Origin: GCA-2731375 sp964462145
GTDB lineage: Bacteria; Pseudomonadota; Alphaproteobacteria; GCA-2731375
Direction: 5' to 3'
Assembly: GCA_964462145.1 (NCBI GenBank)
Contig: CAYWYB010000057.1
Span: forward strand, 1 to 20,579
DNA length: 20,579 bases
In this document: positions 7,770 through 14,197 of the stretch, piece by piece
Layout of the letters: the number at the start of each line of letters is the position of its first letter
Numbering within the stretch: the stretch's first letter is position 1
Translations under genes and position numbers: made by a program
The notes under the pieces: model-generated
Database searches by the model: none
What the model saw: only the letters and a program-made list of their open reading frames with translations
Told to the model about the DNA's origin: nothing

Positions 7770-8293
7770 TAGTTTTTTCTCTTCTTCAAGGTGTCTCTGA
7801 TCAATTCATCGGTCAGCACCAGTTTGGCGCGGACGACGGTCTCGAGTGGAATGGCGAATTCTTTTACGCTGTCATCACTGTCGGTTACGGCAATGTTGAC
7901 CAAATCATCATTCAGGCCCTGTAGACGGCCAACAAAACGGCGGCGGCCATCGATTGGGGTGTCCGCTTCAACCCTGGCCTGAAAGCCGGCGTGGCGTTCA
8001 AAGTCTTCCGGGCGGACCAGGGGCCGGTCAACGCCGGGCGAACTGACTTCCAGCAAATAGGCGGTGGGAATTGGGTCTTCGACATCCAGGATGGCTGATA
8101 TGGCGCGGCTTAACTCGGCGCATTGATTGACGTTCATGTCGCCATCGTCCAGGGGTTCCGCCATCACTTGCAGGGTCGGCTGCGATTGCTCGCCACCCGA
8201 CATGGTCAATTGCACAAGACGAAAGCCCATGGCCTCGACCGAAGGCGCAATCAGGCGTTCCACTTCACCCAGATGATGATTTGCTGTCGCCAC
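7769..8293 (-). CDS. rimP: Ribosome maturation factor RimP
   Basis: RimP assists assembly of the 3' domain of the 30S subunit. From the GTG at 8293 the product has 174 residues, close to the alphaproteobacterial norm. Family features are the N-terminal HLGEVERLIAPSVEAMGFRL helix, the GGEQSQPTLQVM strand, CAELSRAISAILDVEDPI, and the diagnostic YLLEVSSPGVDRPL motif, followed by the C-terminal SH3-like barrel (GRLQGLNDDLVNI). The frame stays open to a TTG at 8338, but the GTG at 8293 has an AGGA 6 bases upstream and gives the conserved N-terminus, so I use it. It is the first gene of the nusA-infB operon and follows trmB by about 150 bp containing a promoter and a hairpin. Its stop overlaps the nusA start by one base. 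Confidence 0.94.
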   Translation of the reverse strand: MATANHHLGEVERLIAPSVEAMGFRLVQLTMSGGEQSQPTLQVMAEPLDDGDMNVNQCAELSRAISAILDVEDPIPTAYLLEVSSPGVDRPLVRPEDFERHAGFQARVEADTPIDGRRRFVGRLQGLNDDLVNIAVTDSDDSVKEFAIPLETVVRAKLVLTDELIRDTLKKRKN

Positions 8294-8336
8294 TGTTCGT
8301 CCTGATCTCAACAATACCGTATTAAAAAACCGTCCC

Positions 8337-8370
8337 AAAAACGCAAAAGGCAGGCCGCTGGCCCACCTTT
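8337..8370 (-). terminator. Terminator-like hairpin in the rimP leader
   Basis: On the minus strand AAAGGTGGGCC (8370-8360) pairs with GGCCTGCCTTT (8356-8346) around an AGC loop: 11 pairs including two G-U wobbles. It is followed after TGCG by five T residues (8341-8337). This fits an intrinsic terminator, although the spacer before the T-run is a little long. It lies about 75 bases after the trmB stop but also downstream of the likely rimP promoter at 8411-8439. It would therefore act inside the rimP leader as an attenuator as well as ending trmB transcripts. Confidence 0.5.
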
Positions 8371-8410
8371 GTTACCGCCCCGCTGGTCGCCAGGCTATTT
8401 GTTAGCTGCT

Positions 8411-8439
8411 TATATATGGTCCCAAACAGCGTAAGGCAA
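8411..8439 (-). promoter_or_regulatory. Probable sigma-70-type promoter of the rimP-nusA-infB operon
   Basis: On the minus strand TTGCCT (8439-8434) and TATATA (8416-8411) are separated by the optimal 17 bases. The -35 element starts 4 bases beyond the trmB stop. Transcription would begin near 8404, giving a leader of about 110 bases before the rimP GTG. This is the best promoter-like sequence in the left half of the window. Confidence 0.6.
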
Positions 8440-8442
8440 GCG

Positions 8443-9162
8443 TTAAGGCTGTTTTATGGACTGTTTTCCGTGCCGATGTTCAAAGCTCAGAAAAACGGGC
8501 GGGCGTCCGGCCTTAATGCCTTTTTCTTCATATCGGGTTGCCGGCCAGTCTTCGGGCCGGTTGCGCCAGTCTCCCGGCCGCCGGGCCAGCCATTGAAATT
8601 GCGGTGCCGGGCACATATGGGCCAGGATCCAGCGGCAATAGTCCATGTGATCCGTGGCGATCCGCCATTCGGCGCCGTCGCTCAACACATGCGCCACGGC
8701 GGCGATGTTTTCCGGCCCGACAAAGCGGCGTTTGTTATGGCGGCGTTTCGGCCAAGGATCGGGGAACAACAGAAAAGCGCGGTCGATGCTGCCCGTCGCC
8801 AGGCAATCGAGCAGCAGCCTCGCATCATCCATGACGATGCGCACGTTGTTCAAGCCATGTTGGTCCACATCCCGAAGCAAACGCGCCACGCCATTGATGA
8901 ACGGTTCACAGCCTATAAAGCCGACATGAGGATTGGCTTGCGCCATCGCCGACAAGTGCTCGCCCGCGCCAAAGCCAATTTCCAGCCAGACCGCCCGGAT
9001 CGTTCCATCGAACAGCGTACGTGGATGTAGCGTGCCAGCCCGATAGTCGGCGGGATCAATCTTCAGGCGCGGCAGCAGCCGCTCCAGCACATCCCGCCGG
9101 CCTACCCGAAGCGGCTTTCCGCGCCGCCGGCCATGAAGTGTTCGCGGATGCTTATCAGCCAA
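8443..9162 (-). CDS. trmB: tRNA (guanine-N7)-methyltransferase
   Basis: TrmB transfers a methyl group from S-adenosylmethionine to N7 of G46 in the variable loop of tRNAs. The 239-residue protein has the SAM-binding glycine motif EIGFGAGEHL (about 61-70), the GCEPFINGV acidic strand, and the family signature FPDPWPKRRHNKRRFV (about 133-148), followed by ATDH and the GRPPVFLSFE C-terminal segment. The start used is a TTG at 9162 that overlaps the metK stop by 8 bp; no in-frame ATG exists before the conserved RRRGKPLRVGRR region. Translational coupling to metK is likely and is sensible, because MetK makes the methyl donor TrmB uses. Confidence 0.95.
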   Translation of the reverse strand: MADKHPRTLHGRRRGKPLRVGRRDVLERLLPRLKIDPADYRAGTLHPRTLFDGTIRAVWLEIGFGAGEHLSAMAQANPHVGFIGCEPFINGVARLLRDVDQHGLNNVRIVMDDARLLLDCLATGSIDRAFLLFPDPWPKRRHNKRRFVGPENIAAVAHVLSDGAEWRIATDHMDYCRWILAHMCPAPQFQWLARRPGDWRNRPEDWPATRYEEKGIKAGRPPVFLSFEHRHGKQSIKQP

Positions 9163-10333
9163 GAAGCGGCTTCAACTCCGGCACCAGACCCAGGCCTTCC
9201 CAGCTGAAGTGACCGTCGGCTTCCGCGTCCGGGCCAAAATGGCCGTAGGCGGCCGTCTTGGCATAGATCGGCCGGTTCAGGGACAGCATGTTGTGAATGC
9301 CGCGTGGGCTCAAATCCACATTGTCCGAGAGGAAGCTGATCAGGCGGTCTTCATCGCAGCGGCCCGTGCCATAGGTGTCCACATAGATGGACAATGGCTT
9401 GGCCACGCCGATGGCATAGGCCAGTTGGATGCAGCAACGGTCGGCCAGATTGGCGCCGACAATATTCTTCGCCAGATAGCGCGCCGCATAGGCCGCCGAA
9501 CGGTCAACCTTCGTTGGATCCTTGCCGGAAAACGCGCCGCCGCCATGGGGCGCCGCGCCGCCATAGGTGTCGACGATAATCTTACGGCCGGTCAGACCGG
9601 CATCGCCGTCCGGGCCGCCAATGACGAACCGGCCGGTGGGATTGACATAGAATTCGTCTTCCGGGCACATCCAGCCGTCGGGCAGAACGTCCGTAACATA
9701 TTTACGCACCAGCTCGCGAATTTCCTCGTTGCCGGCATCTTCCGTATGCTGGGTCGAAACCACGACGGAGGTCGCGCCAACAGGCTTGCCGTCCACATAA
9801 CGCAGGGTAACCTGGCTTTTTGAATCGGGACCAAATTGCGGTGTTTTGCCGGCGTGCCGGTCTGCGGCCATATTGCGCAGAATGGCGTGGGAATAATGAA
9901 TGGGCGCCGGCATCAGGGCGGCGGTTTCATTACAGGCATAGCCGAACATGATGCCCTGGTCGCCCGCCCCGATGTCCTTGTTGCCGGAGGCATCGACGCC
10001 CTGGGCAATATCAACGGACTGGGGATGAAGGTGGACCTGCACCTCGGCTTTTTCCCAATGAAATCCATCCTGCTCGTAGCCGATACGGCGCACGGTATCG
10101 CGGGCCGCCTGTTCCATGGCCGCCTTGTCGCCCGCCACTTCGGCGGGGCCGCGCACTTCGCCGGCCAAAACGATCAGGTTGGTGGTTGTCAGTGTTTCGC
10201 AGGCGACCCGGGCATTGTCCGGATCGGCAGCCAAAAACATATCAACGATCGCATCGGATATTTGATCGCAAACTTTGTCCGGATGCCCTTCGGACACGGA
10301 TTCAGAGGTAAAGAGATAATTGCCGCTCGACAC
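9155..10333 (-). CDS. metK: S-adenosylmethionine synthetase
   Basis: MetK condenses methionine and ATP to S-adenosylmethionine, phosphate and pyrophosphate. The 392-residue protein is full length. It shows the N-terminal SESVSEGHPDKVCDQISDA motif with the catalytic histidine near residue 17, the ATP-binding loop GAGDQGIMFGYA (about 122-133), and the phosphate-binding GGGAFSGKDPTKVDRSA loop (about 264-280). The start is a GTG at 10333 with a textbook AGGAGG 6 bases upstream, so translation initiation should be strong unless the site is masked. The leader contains a segment complementary to exactly this site (see 10338-10415). It lies 169 bp downstream of the XRE gene and overlaps trmB by 8 bp. 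Confidence 0.98.
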   Translation of the reverse strand: MSSGNYLFTSESVSEGHPDKVCDQISDAIVDMFLAADPDNARVACETLTTTNLIVLAGEVRGPAEVAGDKAAMEQAARDTVRRIGYEQDGFHWEKAEVQVHLHPQSVDIAQGVDASGNKDIGAGDQGIMFGYACNETAALMPAPIHYSHAILRNMAADRHAGKTPQFGPDSKSQVTLRYVDGKPVGATSVVVSTQHTEDAGNEEIRELVRKYVTDVLPDGWMCPEDEFYVNPTGRFVIGGPDGDAGLTGRKIIVDTYGGAAPHGGGAFSGKDPTKVDRSAAYAARYLAKNIVGANLADRCCIQLAYAIGVAKPLSIYVDTYGTGRCDEDRLISFLSDNVDLSPRGIHNMLSLNRPIYAKTAAYGHFGPDAEADGHFSWEGLGLVPELKPLLG

Positions 10334-10337
10334 GGGG

Positions 10338-10415
10338 CGCCTCCTGCCAGTTGAGAGTCACGATTACATTGGTCTTGGCGTTCAATTCGCCAAATGCAGA
10401 GGCGTTGTTGCAGGC
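10338..10415 (-). promoter_or_regulatory. Candidate metK leader RNA element that sequesters the ribosome-binding site
   Basis: On the minus strand GCC-TGCA (10415-10409) can pair with TGCA (10398-10395) and GGC (10391-10389) with a TTT bulge, leaving a loop ACAACGCCTC. Within it CGCCTC (10404-10399) is perfectly complementary to GAGGCG (10343-10338), which overlaps the metK AGGAGG. The pairing can extend by TGC/GCA across one bulged G if the TGCA helix opens. A competing hairpin (TTGGCG 10380-10375 on the plus strand with CGCCAA 10388-10393) ties up the GGCG that would otherwise pair with the anti-SD segment. The mutually exclusive pairings and position resemble SAM-sensing metK leaders, but the linker to the ribosome-binding site is longer than I recall for SAM/SAH riboswitches. 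A ligand is inference only. Confidence 0.4.
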
Positions 10416-10458
10416 TTTTTGCCGCCGGTCAAGCGCCACCCTTGCAAGACAGGCAGCG

Positions 10459-10487
10459 CCTAAACGACGCAGTGGAGAATCCGTCAA
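10459..10487 (-). promoter_or_regulatory. Possible promoter for metK
   Basis: On the minus strand TTGACG (10487-10482) and TTTAGG (10464-10459) are 17 bases apart. The -35 is good (five of six), the -10 poor (three of six). It starts 16 bases beyond the XRE stop and would give a metK leader of about 120 bases that includes the whole candidate control element. Confidence 0.35.
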
Positions 10488-10502
10488 TAATTTGGGAGAT
10501 AT

Positions 10503-10925
10503 CTAGTCTTCATCCAAGTCATCTAGAACCTGGCCGCCCACCGCCTTGACCAGATCAAACAACCGTTTGCGCACACCGGCATCGGTAATTTTGTAATAGG
10601 CACGCACCAATTCCAGGGTTTCCCGCTTTGCCAGATCATCCTGGTCAAAATTGGCCTGGGCCGCCTCGGCAAAGCCGGGCTGTCCCGCCGCTACCTCAGG
10701 TGCCATATCGTCAAAGAAGAAGGATACGGGCACATCCAAAATACGGCTGAGCAAGAATAGCCGGGAGGAGCCAATGCGGTTTGTGCCGCGTTCATATTTC
10801 TGTACTTGCTGAAACGTCAATCCCAGGGCATTGCCTAGTTTTTCCTGACTCATACCCAACAAAGTACGACGAAGCCGAACACGTGAGCCGACATGAATGT
10901 CAACCGGATTGGGATTCGCTGTCAC
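10503..10925 (-). CDS. XRE-family transcriptional regulator, PraR-like
   Basis: This is a 140-residue DNA-binding protein with one helix-turn-helix of the Cro/C1 type at about residues 12-70: VGSRVRLRRTLLGMSQEKLG, then LGLTFQQVQKYERGTNRIG with the recognition helix, then LSRILDVPVSFFF. The sequence pattern, including the PNPVDIHVGSRVRLRR start and the C-terminal AYYKITDAGVRKRLFDLVKA segment, resembles PraR-type regulators of rhizobia (control of biofilm and nitrogen-fixation genes); the exact target set here is unknown. The start is a GTG at 10925 with a strong AGGAGGAG upstream. The gene sits between lnt and metK on the same strand, an adjacency common in alphaproteobacteria. Palindromes over its likely promoter suggest autoregulation. 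Confidence 0.9.
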   Translation of the reverse strand: MTANPNPVDIHVGSRVRLRRTLLGMSQEKLGNALGLTFQQVQKYERGTNRIGSSRLFLLSRILDVPVSFFFDDMAPEVAAGQPGFAEAAQANFDQDDLAKRETLELVRAYYKITDAGVRKRLFDLVKAVGGQVLDDLDED

Positions 10926-10987
10926 TGGTACTCCTCCTCATTCGCAATCTTTGCTGGCAATCCGAGTTACTGGTCGCCAAAAAATAC

Positions 10988-11021
10988 TGTATGCATCCAA
11001 AAGGTTGCATACACATGTATG
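10988..11021. promoter_or_regulatory. Overlapping dyads, candidate operator of the XRE gene
   Basis: TGTATGCA (10988-10995) and TGCATACA (11006-11013) are perfect 8-bp inverted arms; between them CC and GG also pair across AAAA, with one mismatch on each side. Overlapping it, CATACA (11008-11013) and TGTATG (11016-11021) form a second dyad. The shared half-site is TGTATG/CATACA, present three times in 34 bp. The group spans the likely -10 and start region of the XRE gene, 63-96 bases before its GTG, as expected for a repressor site. Confidence 0.5.
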
Positions 11022-11044
11022 TAGCAGCCGCGTTTGCCTGTCAA
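11016..11044 (-). promoter_or_regulatory. Probable promoter of the XRE gene
   Basis: On the minus strand a consensus TTGACA (11044-11039) is followed after 17 bases by CATACA (11021-11016); an 18-base spacing would give ATACAT. The -10 is weak, which is common for regulated promoters. It starts 8 bases beyond the lnt stop and its -10 lies within the dyads at 10988-11021. Confidence 0.5.
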
Positions 11045-11051
11045 GCATCGC

Positions 11052-12662
11052 CTAGTTGTTATGGCGAGTCACAATAATACTGTAAACGCGGGCAAGAATA
11101 CTCGAACCGGCAAGCAATAGGCACAATAAAGCAAAAATGCCGTCACCAAAGCTTGCATACAAGGTTTTCGGCAAGGCGGAAGGCAAGTGGCTGTCGATCA
11201 CACCCGCCACTGATAAGGGTAATTGGCTGGTAATGCGTCCGTGAGGGTCGATGACGGCCGAGATGCCGGTATTCGCCACACGGATCACGGGCAGACCCAG
11301 TTCAACCGCCCGAACGCGGGCAATGGCCAGGTGCTGGCGGGGCCCGAAATTGCTGCCGAACCAGGCATCATTGGTCAAATTCAACAGCCACGCCGGCCGG
11401 CCATTCGAATTATGCGTTTCGCCTTTCGTTTCTATTTCCCGGGGAAAAATGATTTCGTAGCAGATCAAGGGGCGAAAAGACGGCAGGCCGGGGAGGCTAA
11501 CCAGGCCTGGTTCGGCTCCTGGCGAAAAATCCACGGCACCATGGGCCAGTTTGTCCAGACCCAGGCGGGCCATCACGGCGCGGAAGGGCAGGTACTCGCC
11601 AAAGGGCACCAAATGGAACTTATCATAGACTGCCGTGGCAACACCGCTATTATCAAGAGAATAAATGCTATTGTATAACCTTAATGGGCGTTCCTTTGTA
11701 CCCCCGCGTCGTGGCGAGCCGGTTATCAACAGACTTTCGGGGGGCAGGAGGCGGGCGATGGCGCTGCTGCGTCGTTGGTCCGCCGCCAAAAAGAATGGCG
11801 TTGCCGTTTCCGGCCAGATCAGATGGCTGAAGTCGGCTGGCTGTCCGGCGCCATCCGCGCTCAGGCTTAGTTCAAGATAAAGCGCTAAATGCCGGTCGCG
11901 CAATTCCGGCCGCCATTTGTCCGCCTGGGCAATGCCGGCCTGAACCATGCGCAGCCGTACGCCTGGATGATGGCTGGTCTCAGCCGCCTGCAAACGTGCT
12001 TGCGATAACGTCAAAGTCAGAACGACCAGGGCCAGGGCGGCGGCGCCGGCCATGAGGCCCGGTTTGCGAGAGCCCGGTTGCGTGCTCAAGATCAAAGCGG
12101 GCGCGGCTGCCGCCAGCACCGCTAACAAGCCCAGGCCGGATGCCCCCAAATAAGCGGCGGCTTGCAAGCTAAATTCACTGGCCGCCCAAACATGTCCGGA
12201 CAACAGCCAGGGAAACCCAGTCAAAATGGTGCCCCGCAGCCATTCACTCAAACCCCAGAACAGGGTGAAGGCCAGCAAGCGGCTTATCCCAGGCGCTGAA
12301 AGACGTTGGGTACAGGCCGCCGCCAGGGCGGGAAACAGTCCGAGCCCCGCCGCCAGGGCGAAAAGCGCGAAAGGCATCAGCCAGCCGAAGCGGGCGGCAT
12401 CGACCATGAAGGCGTGGCCGACCCAATGCAAGCCAACCAGAAAATAGCCGATGCCAAAGGCCCAACCTTGGAAAAAGGCCGCTTTCGTGTGTGCGGTGCC
12501 TTGCAAAAGCCATAACAGGCCGCCATAGCCAAGCACCATCAAAGGCCAGAGATACCATGGCGCCAGTGCCAGGGCGGCGGCCGCGCCAATAGCTATCGCG
12601 GCCAGTAGCCGCAACCAGATGCTGTTCCGGACAGAGATGTTTGGCAGGGGCAGAGAGGCCAC
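11052..12662 (-). CDS. lnt: Apolipoprotein N-acyltransferase
   Basis: Lnt is the inner-membrane enzyme that adds the third acyl chain to the N-terminal cysteine of lipoproteins, completing their maturation. The 536-residue protein has several hydrophobic transmembrane segments in the first 225 residues and another near 505-530. They flank a periplasmic nitrilase-like domain. The catalytic triad is visible: Glu285 in LIWPETATP, Lys348 in YDKFHLVPFGEYLPF, and Cys401 in PLICYEIIFP. The start is a GTG at 12662 with GGAA about 5 bases upstream, 21 bp after corC. It ends the miaB-to-lnt gene string; the corC-lnt pairing is typical of proteobacteria. Identification is secure. Confidence 0.96.
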   Translation of the reverse strand: MASLPLPNISVRNSIWLRLLAAIAIGAAAALALAPWYLWPLMVLGYGGLLWLLQGTAHTKAAFFQGWAFGIGYFLVGLHWVGHAFMVDAARFGWLMPFALFALAAGLGLFPALAAACTQRLSAPGISRLLAFTLFWGLSEWLRGTILTGFPWLLSGHVWAASEFSLQAAAYLGASGLGLLAVLAAAAPALILSTQPGSRKPGLMAGAAALALVVLTLTLSQARLQAAETSHHPGVRLRMVQAGIAQADKWRPELRDRHLALYLELSLSADGAGQPADFSHLIWPETATPFFLAADQRRSSAIARLLPPESLLITGSPRRGGTKERPLRLYNSIYSLDNSGVATAVYDKFHLVPFGEYLPFRAVMARLGLDKLAHGAVDFSPGAEPGLVSLPGLPSFRPLICYEIIFPREIETKGETHNSNGRPAWLLNLTNDAWFGSNFGPRQHLAIARVRAVELGLPVIRVANTGISAVIDPHGRITSQLPLSVAGVIDSHLPSALPKTLYASFGDGIFALLCLLLAGSSILARVYSIIVTRHNN

Positions 12663-12683
12663 GTCGTTCCGCCGGTGCTTGGG

Positions 12684-13661
12684 CTAGCCGTTGGACGCTG
12701 AGTCGGGCTCGTCGTCTGGTTCGCCACCCTCACCGCCGGCATCGGCGGCGGCGCCATGCCGGATCATCAGCCGTTTGACCCGTCGCAAATCAGCATCGAC
12801 GACCTCGAATTCAACGCCGCCGGGATGGCTGATAACCTCGCCAATCTGCGGCACTCTGCCCAGCATGGCGAAGACCAGACCGCCCAGGGTTTCGATATCC
12901 TCATCGACTTCGTCGGGCAGCAGATCGACAGCCAGAATTTTTTCCAATTCCTCGATTTCGGCCCGGCCATCGGCCTCGATACTGCCGTCAGGCCGTTCCT
13001 GCAACAACGGACCCTCATGGGTGTCATGTTCGTCCTCAATCTCGCCGACAATTTCCTCGACAATATCTTCAATTGTCACCAGGCCGTCCGTACCACCGTA
13101 TTCATCAACCACCACGGCCATATGAATACGTGTCGAACGCATGCGCGCCAGCAGATCCAGGATCGGCATGGAAGGCGGCACGACCAGTAGTTCGCGCAGG
13201 ATGCGGGCCAGGGACAGTTCCTCGTCCCGGCCCCAATGATCGACAATATCTTTGATATGAACAAAGCCGGCAATGTCATCGAGGGTCTCGCGATAGACCG
13301 GTAGACGGGAATGATGGGCCTGGCGAAAGGTGCTGACCACATCCGCGGTCGAGGCGCCAGCCTCCAGCGCCACGATGTCGGTGCGGGGCACCATCACGTC
13401 ATCCACTTCCAATTCGCCAAAGCTGATGATGTTCATCAGCATTTCGCGCTGTTCCGGGTTCATCACCGGCGTCAGCGCCTCGTGCTCGTCAATGACTTCC
13501 TCGATGCTTTCCTTCAGATCCGTATCGCCGCCGCCACGCAACAGATTGCTCAACCAATGGAGAAAGCCGCCGCCACCGGCTTCGGGCATGTTCGTGCCCT
13601 GAGGTTTGGCGCCGCCGTTGCGCGGTTTGCCGGATGCTGGAAGGTCGGATGAATCACTCAT
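12684..13661 (-). CDS. corC: CorC/HlyC-type CBS-domain protein
   Basis: The 325-residue soluble protein contains a CBS-domain pair (about 85-150 and 155-210; motifs MVPRTDIVAL, SRLPVYRETLDDIAGFVHIKD cut short here, and VVVDEYGGTDGLVTIEDI) and a C-terminal CorC_HlyC domain (about 225-302). It lacks the membrane DUF21 domain found in larger relatives. The family is linked to magnesium and cobalt efflux in enterobacteria, but in this operon context a role near the membrane with Lnt is equally possible; the function is not fixed by sequence. The frame is open to 13823, but that extension overlaps ybeY and is unlike the family. The ATG at 13661 overlaps the ybeY stop in an ATGA arrangement, indicating translational coupling. 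The C-terminus is a Gly/Asp/Glu-rich tail. Confidence 0.93.
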   Translation of the reverse strand: MSDSSDLPASGKPRNGGAKPQGTNMPEAGGGGFLHWLSNLLRGGGDTDLKESIEEVIDEHEALTPVMNPEQREMLMNIISFGELEVDDVMVPRTDIVALEAGASTADVVSTFRQAHHSRLPVYRETLDDIAGFVHIKDIVDHWGRDEELSLARILRELLVVPPSMPILDLLARMRSTRIHMAVVVDEYGGTDGLVTIEDIVEEIVGEIEDEHDTHEGPLLQERPDGSIEADGRAEIEELEKILAVDLLPDEVDEDIETLGGLVFAMLGRVPQIGEVISHPGGVEFEVVDADLRRVKRLMIRHGAAADAGGEGGEPDDEPDSASNG

Positions 13662-14197
13662 GTCAGATCCAATGATACATGCTGGTCCGCCAACAGATAG
13701 GGGTTGGCAATGTCCATACGGGCCAGGATCGCCACTTCCCGCTCTTCCATTGTTTGCGCCTCTTCCTCGTCCATGTGATCCAAGCCCAGCAGGTGCAGCG
13801 TACCATGAACCAGCAAGTGGCAAAAATGATCATGCAAACGCTTGCCCTGATCCCGTGCTTCGCCGCTGACCACGCCATGGGCCAGCACGATATCGCCCAG
13901 TAACAATGGCATTTGCGGATTGTTTGCCGCCGGGCCGGTATCATCATCGTTATCGCCGGCAAAGGACAATACATTGGTTGCCTTGTCGGTTTGGCGAAAA
14001 TCCCTGTTAAGTTGCCGCATCTCTCCCTCGTCGGTCAGCCTCACGCCAACCTCGATTTCCCGGCCGGCCAGAACAGCATCCAGCGGACCGGCGTCGGTCA
14101 AAACGGCGGCCACGGTGTTTCGACTGATCTCCACCGCGTCAGGCAGGTCGGTCAGCCACGCCCGGCAGGGGGTGGACACGATGATCTCTATCTGCAT
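13658..14197 (-). CDS. ybeY: Endoribonuclease YbeY (16S rRNA 3' processing, metal-dependent)
   Basis: YbeY is a single-strand endoribonuclease needed for 16S rRNA 3'-end maturation and 70S ribosome quality control. From the ATG at 14197 (MQIEIIVSTPCRAW) the protein has 179 residues. The zinc site HxxxHxxxxxH is intact in HGTLHLLGLDH (His131, His135, His141), and the substrate-side motifs LNRDFRQTDKATNVLSF and LLLGDIVLA are present. The frame is open to 14287, but residues upstream of the ATG are unlike YbeY. An AGAGG lies just before the ATG, very close. The first 59 bp overlap the 3' end of the upstream HD gene in another frame, and the stop overlaps corC by 4 bp. Confidence 0.95.
   Translation of the reverse strand: MQIEIIVSTPCRAWLTDLPDAVEISRNTVAAVLTDAGPLDAVLAGREIEVGVRLTDEGEMRQLNRDFRQTDKATNVLSFAGDNDDDTGPAANNPQMPLLLGDIVLAHGVVSGEARDQGKRLHDHFCHLLVHGTLHLLGLDHMDEEEAQTMEEREVAILARMDIANPYLLADQHVSLDLT

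Noticed and set aside
10302..10487. A 61-codon minus-strand frame in the metK leader
   Set aside because: Starts with TTG, lacks a Shine-Dalgarno, overlaps metK in another frame and resembles nothing; more likely untranslated leader, although a regulatory upstream frame cannot be excluded.
10781..11077. A small divergent open frame covering the XRE-lnt spacer
   Set aside because: It overlaps the start of the XRE gene and the end of lnt, and its middle encodes the promoter dyads; no family resemblance.
13662..13823. N-terminal extension of the corC reading frame
   Set aside because: It lies inside ybeY in another frame and is unlike CorC; the ATG at 13661 with ATGA overlap is the natural start.
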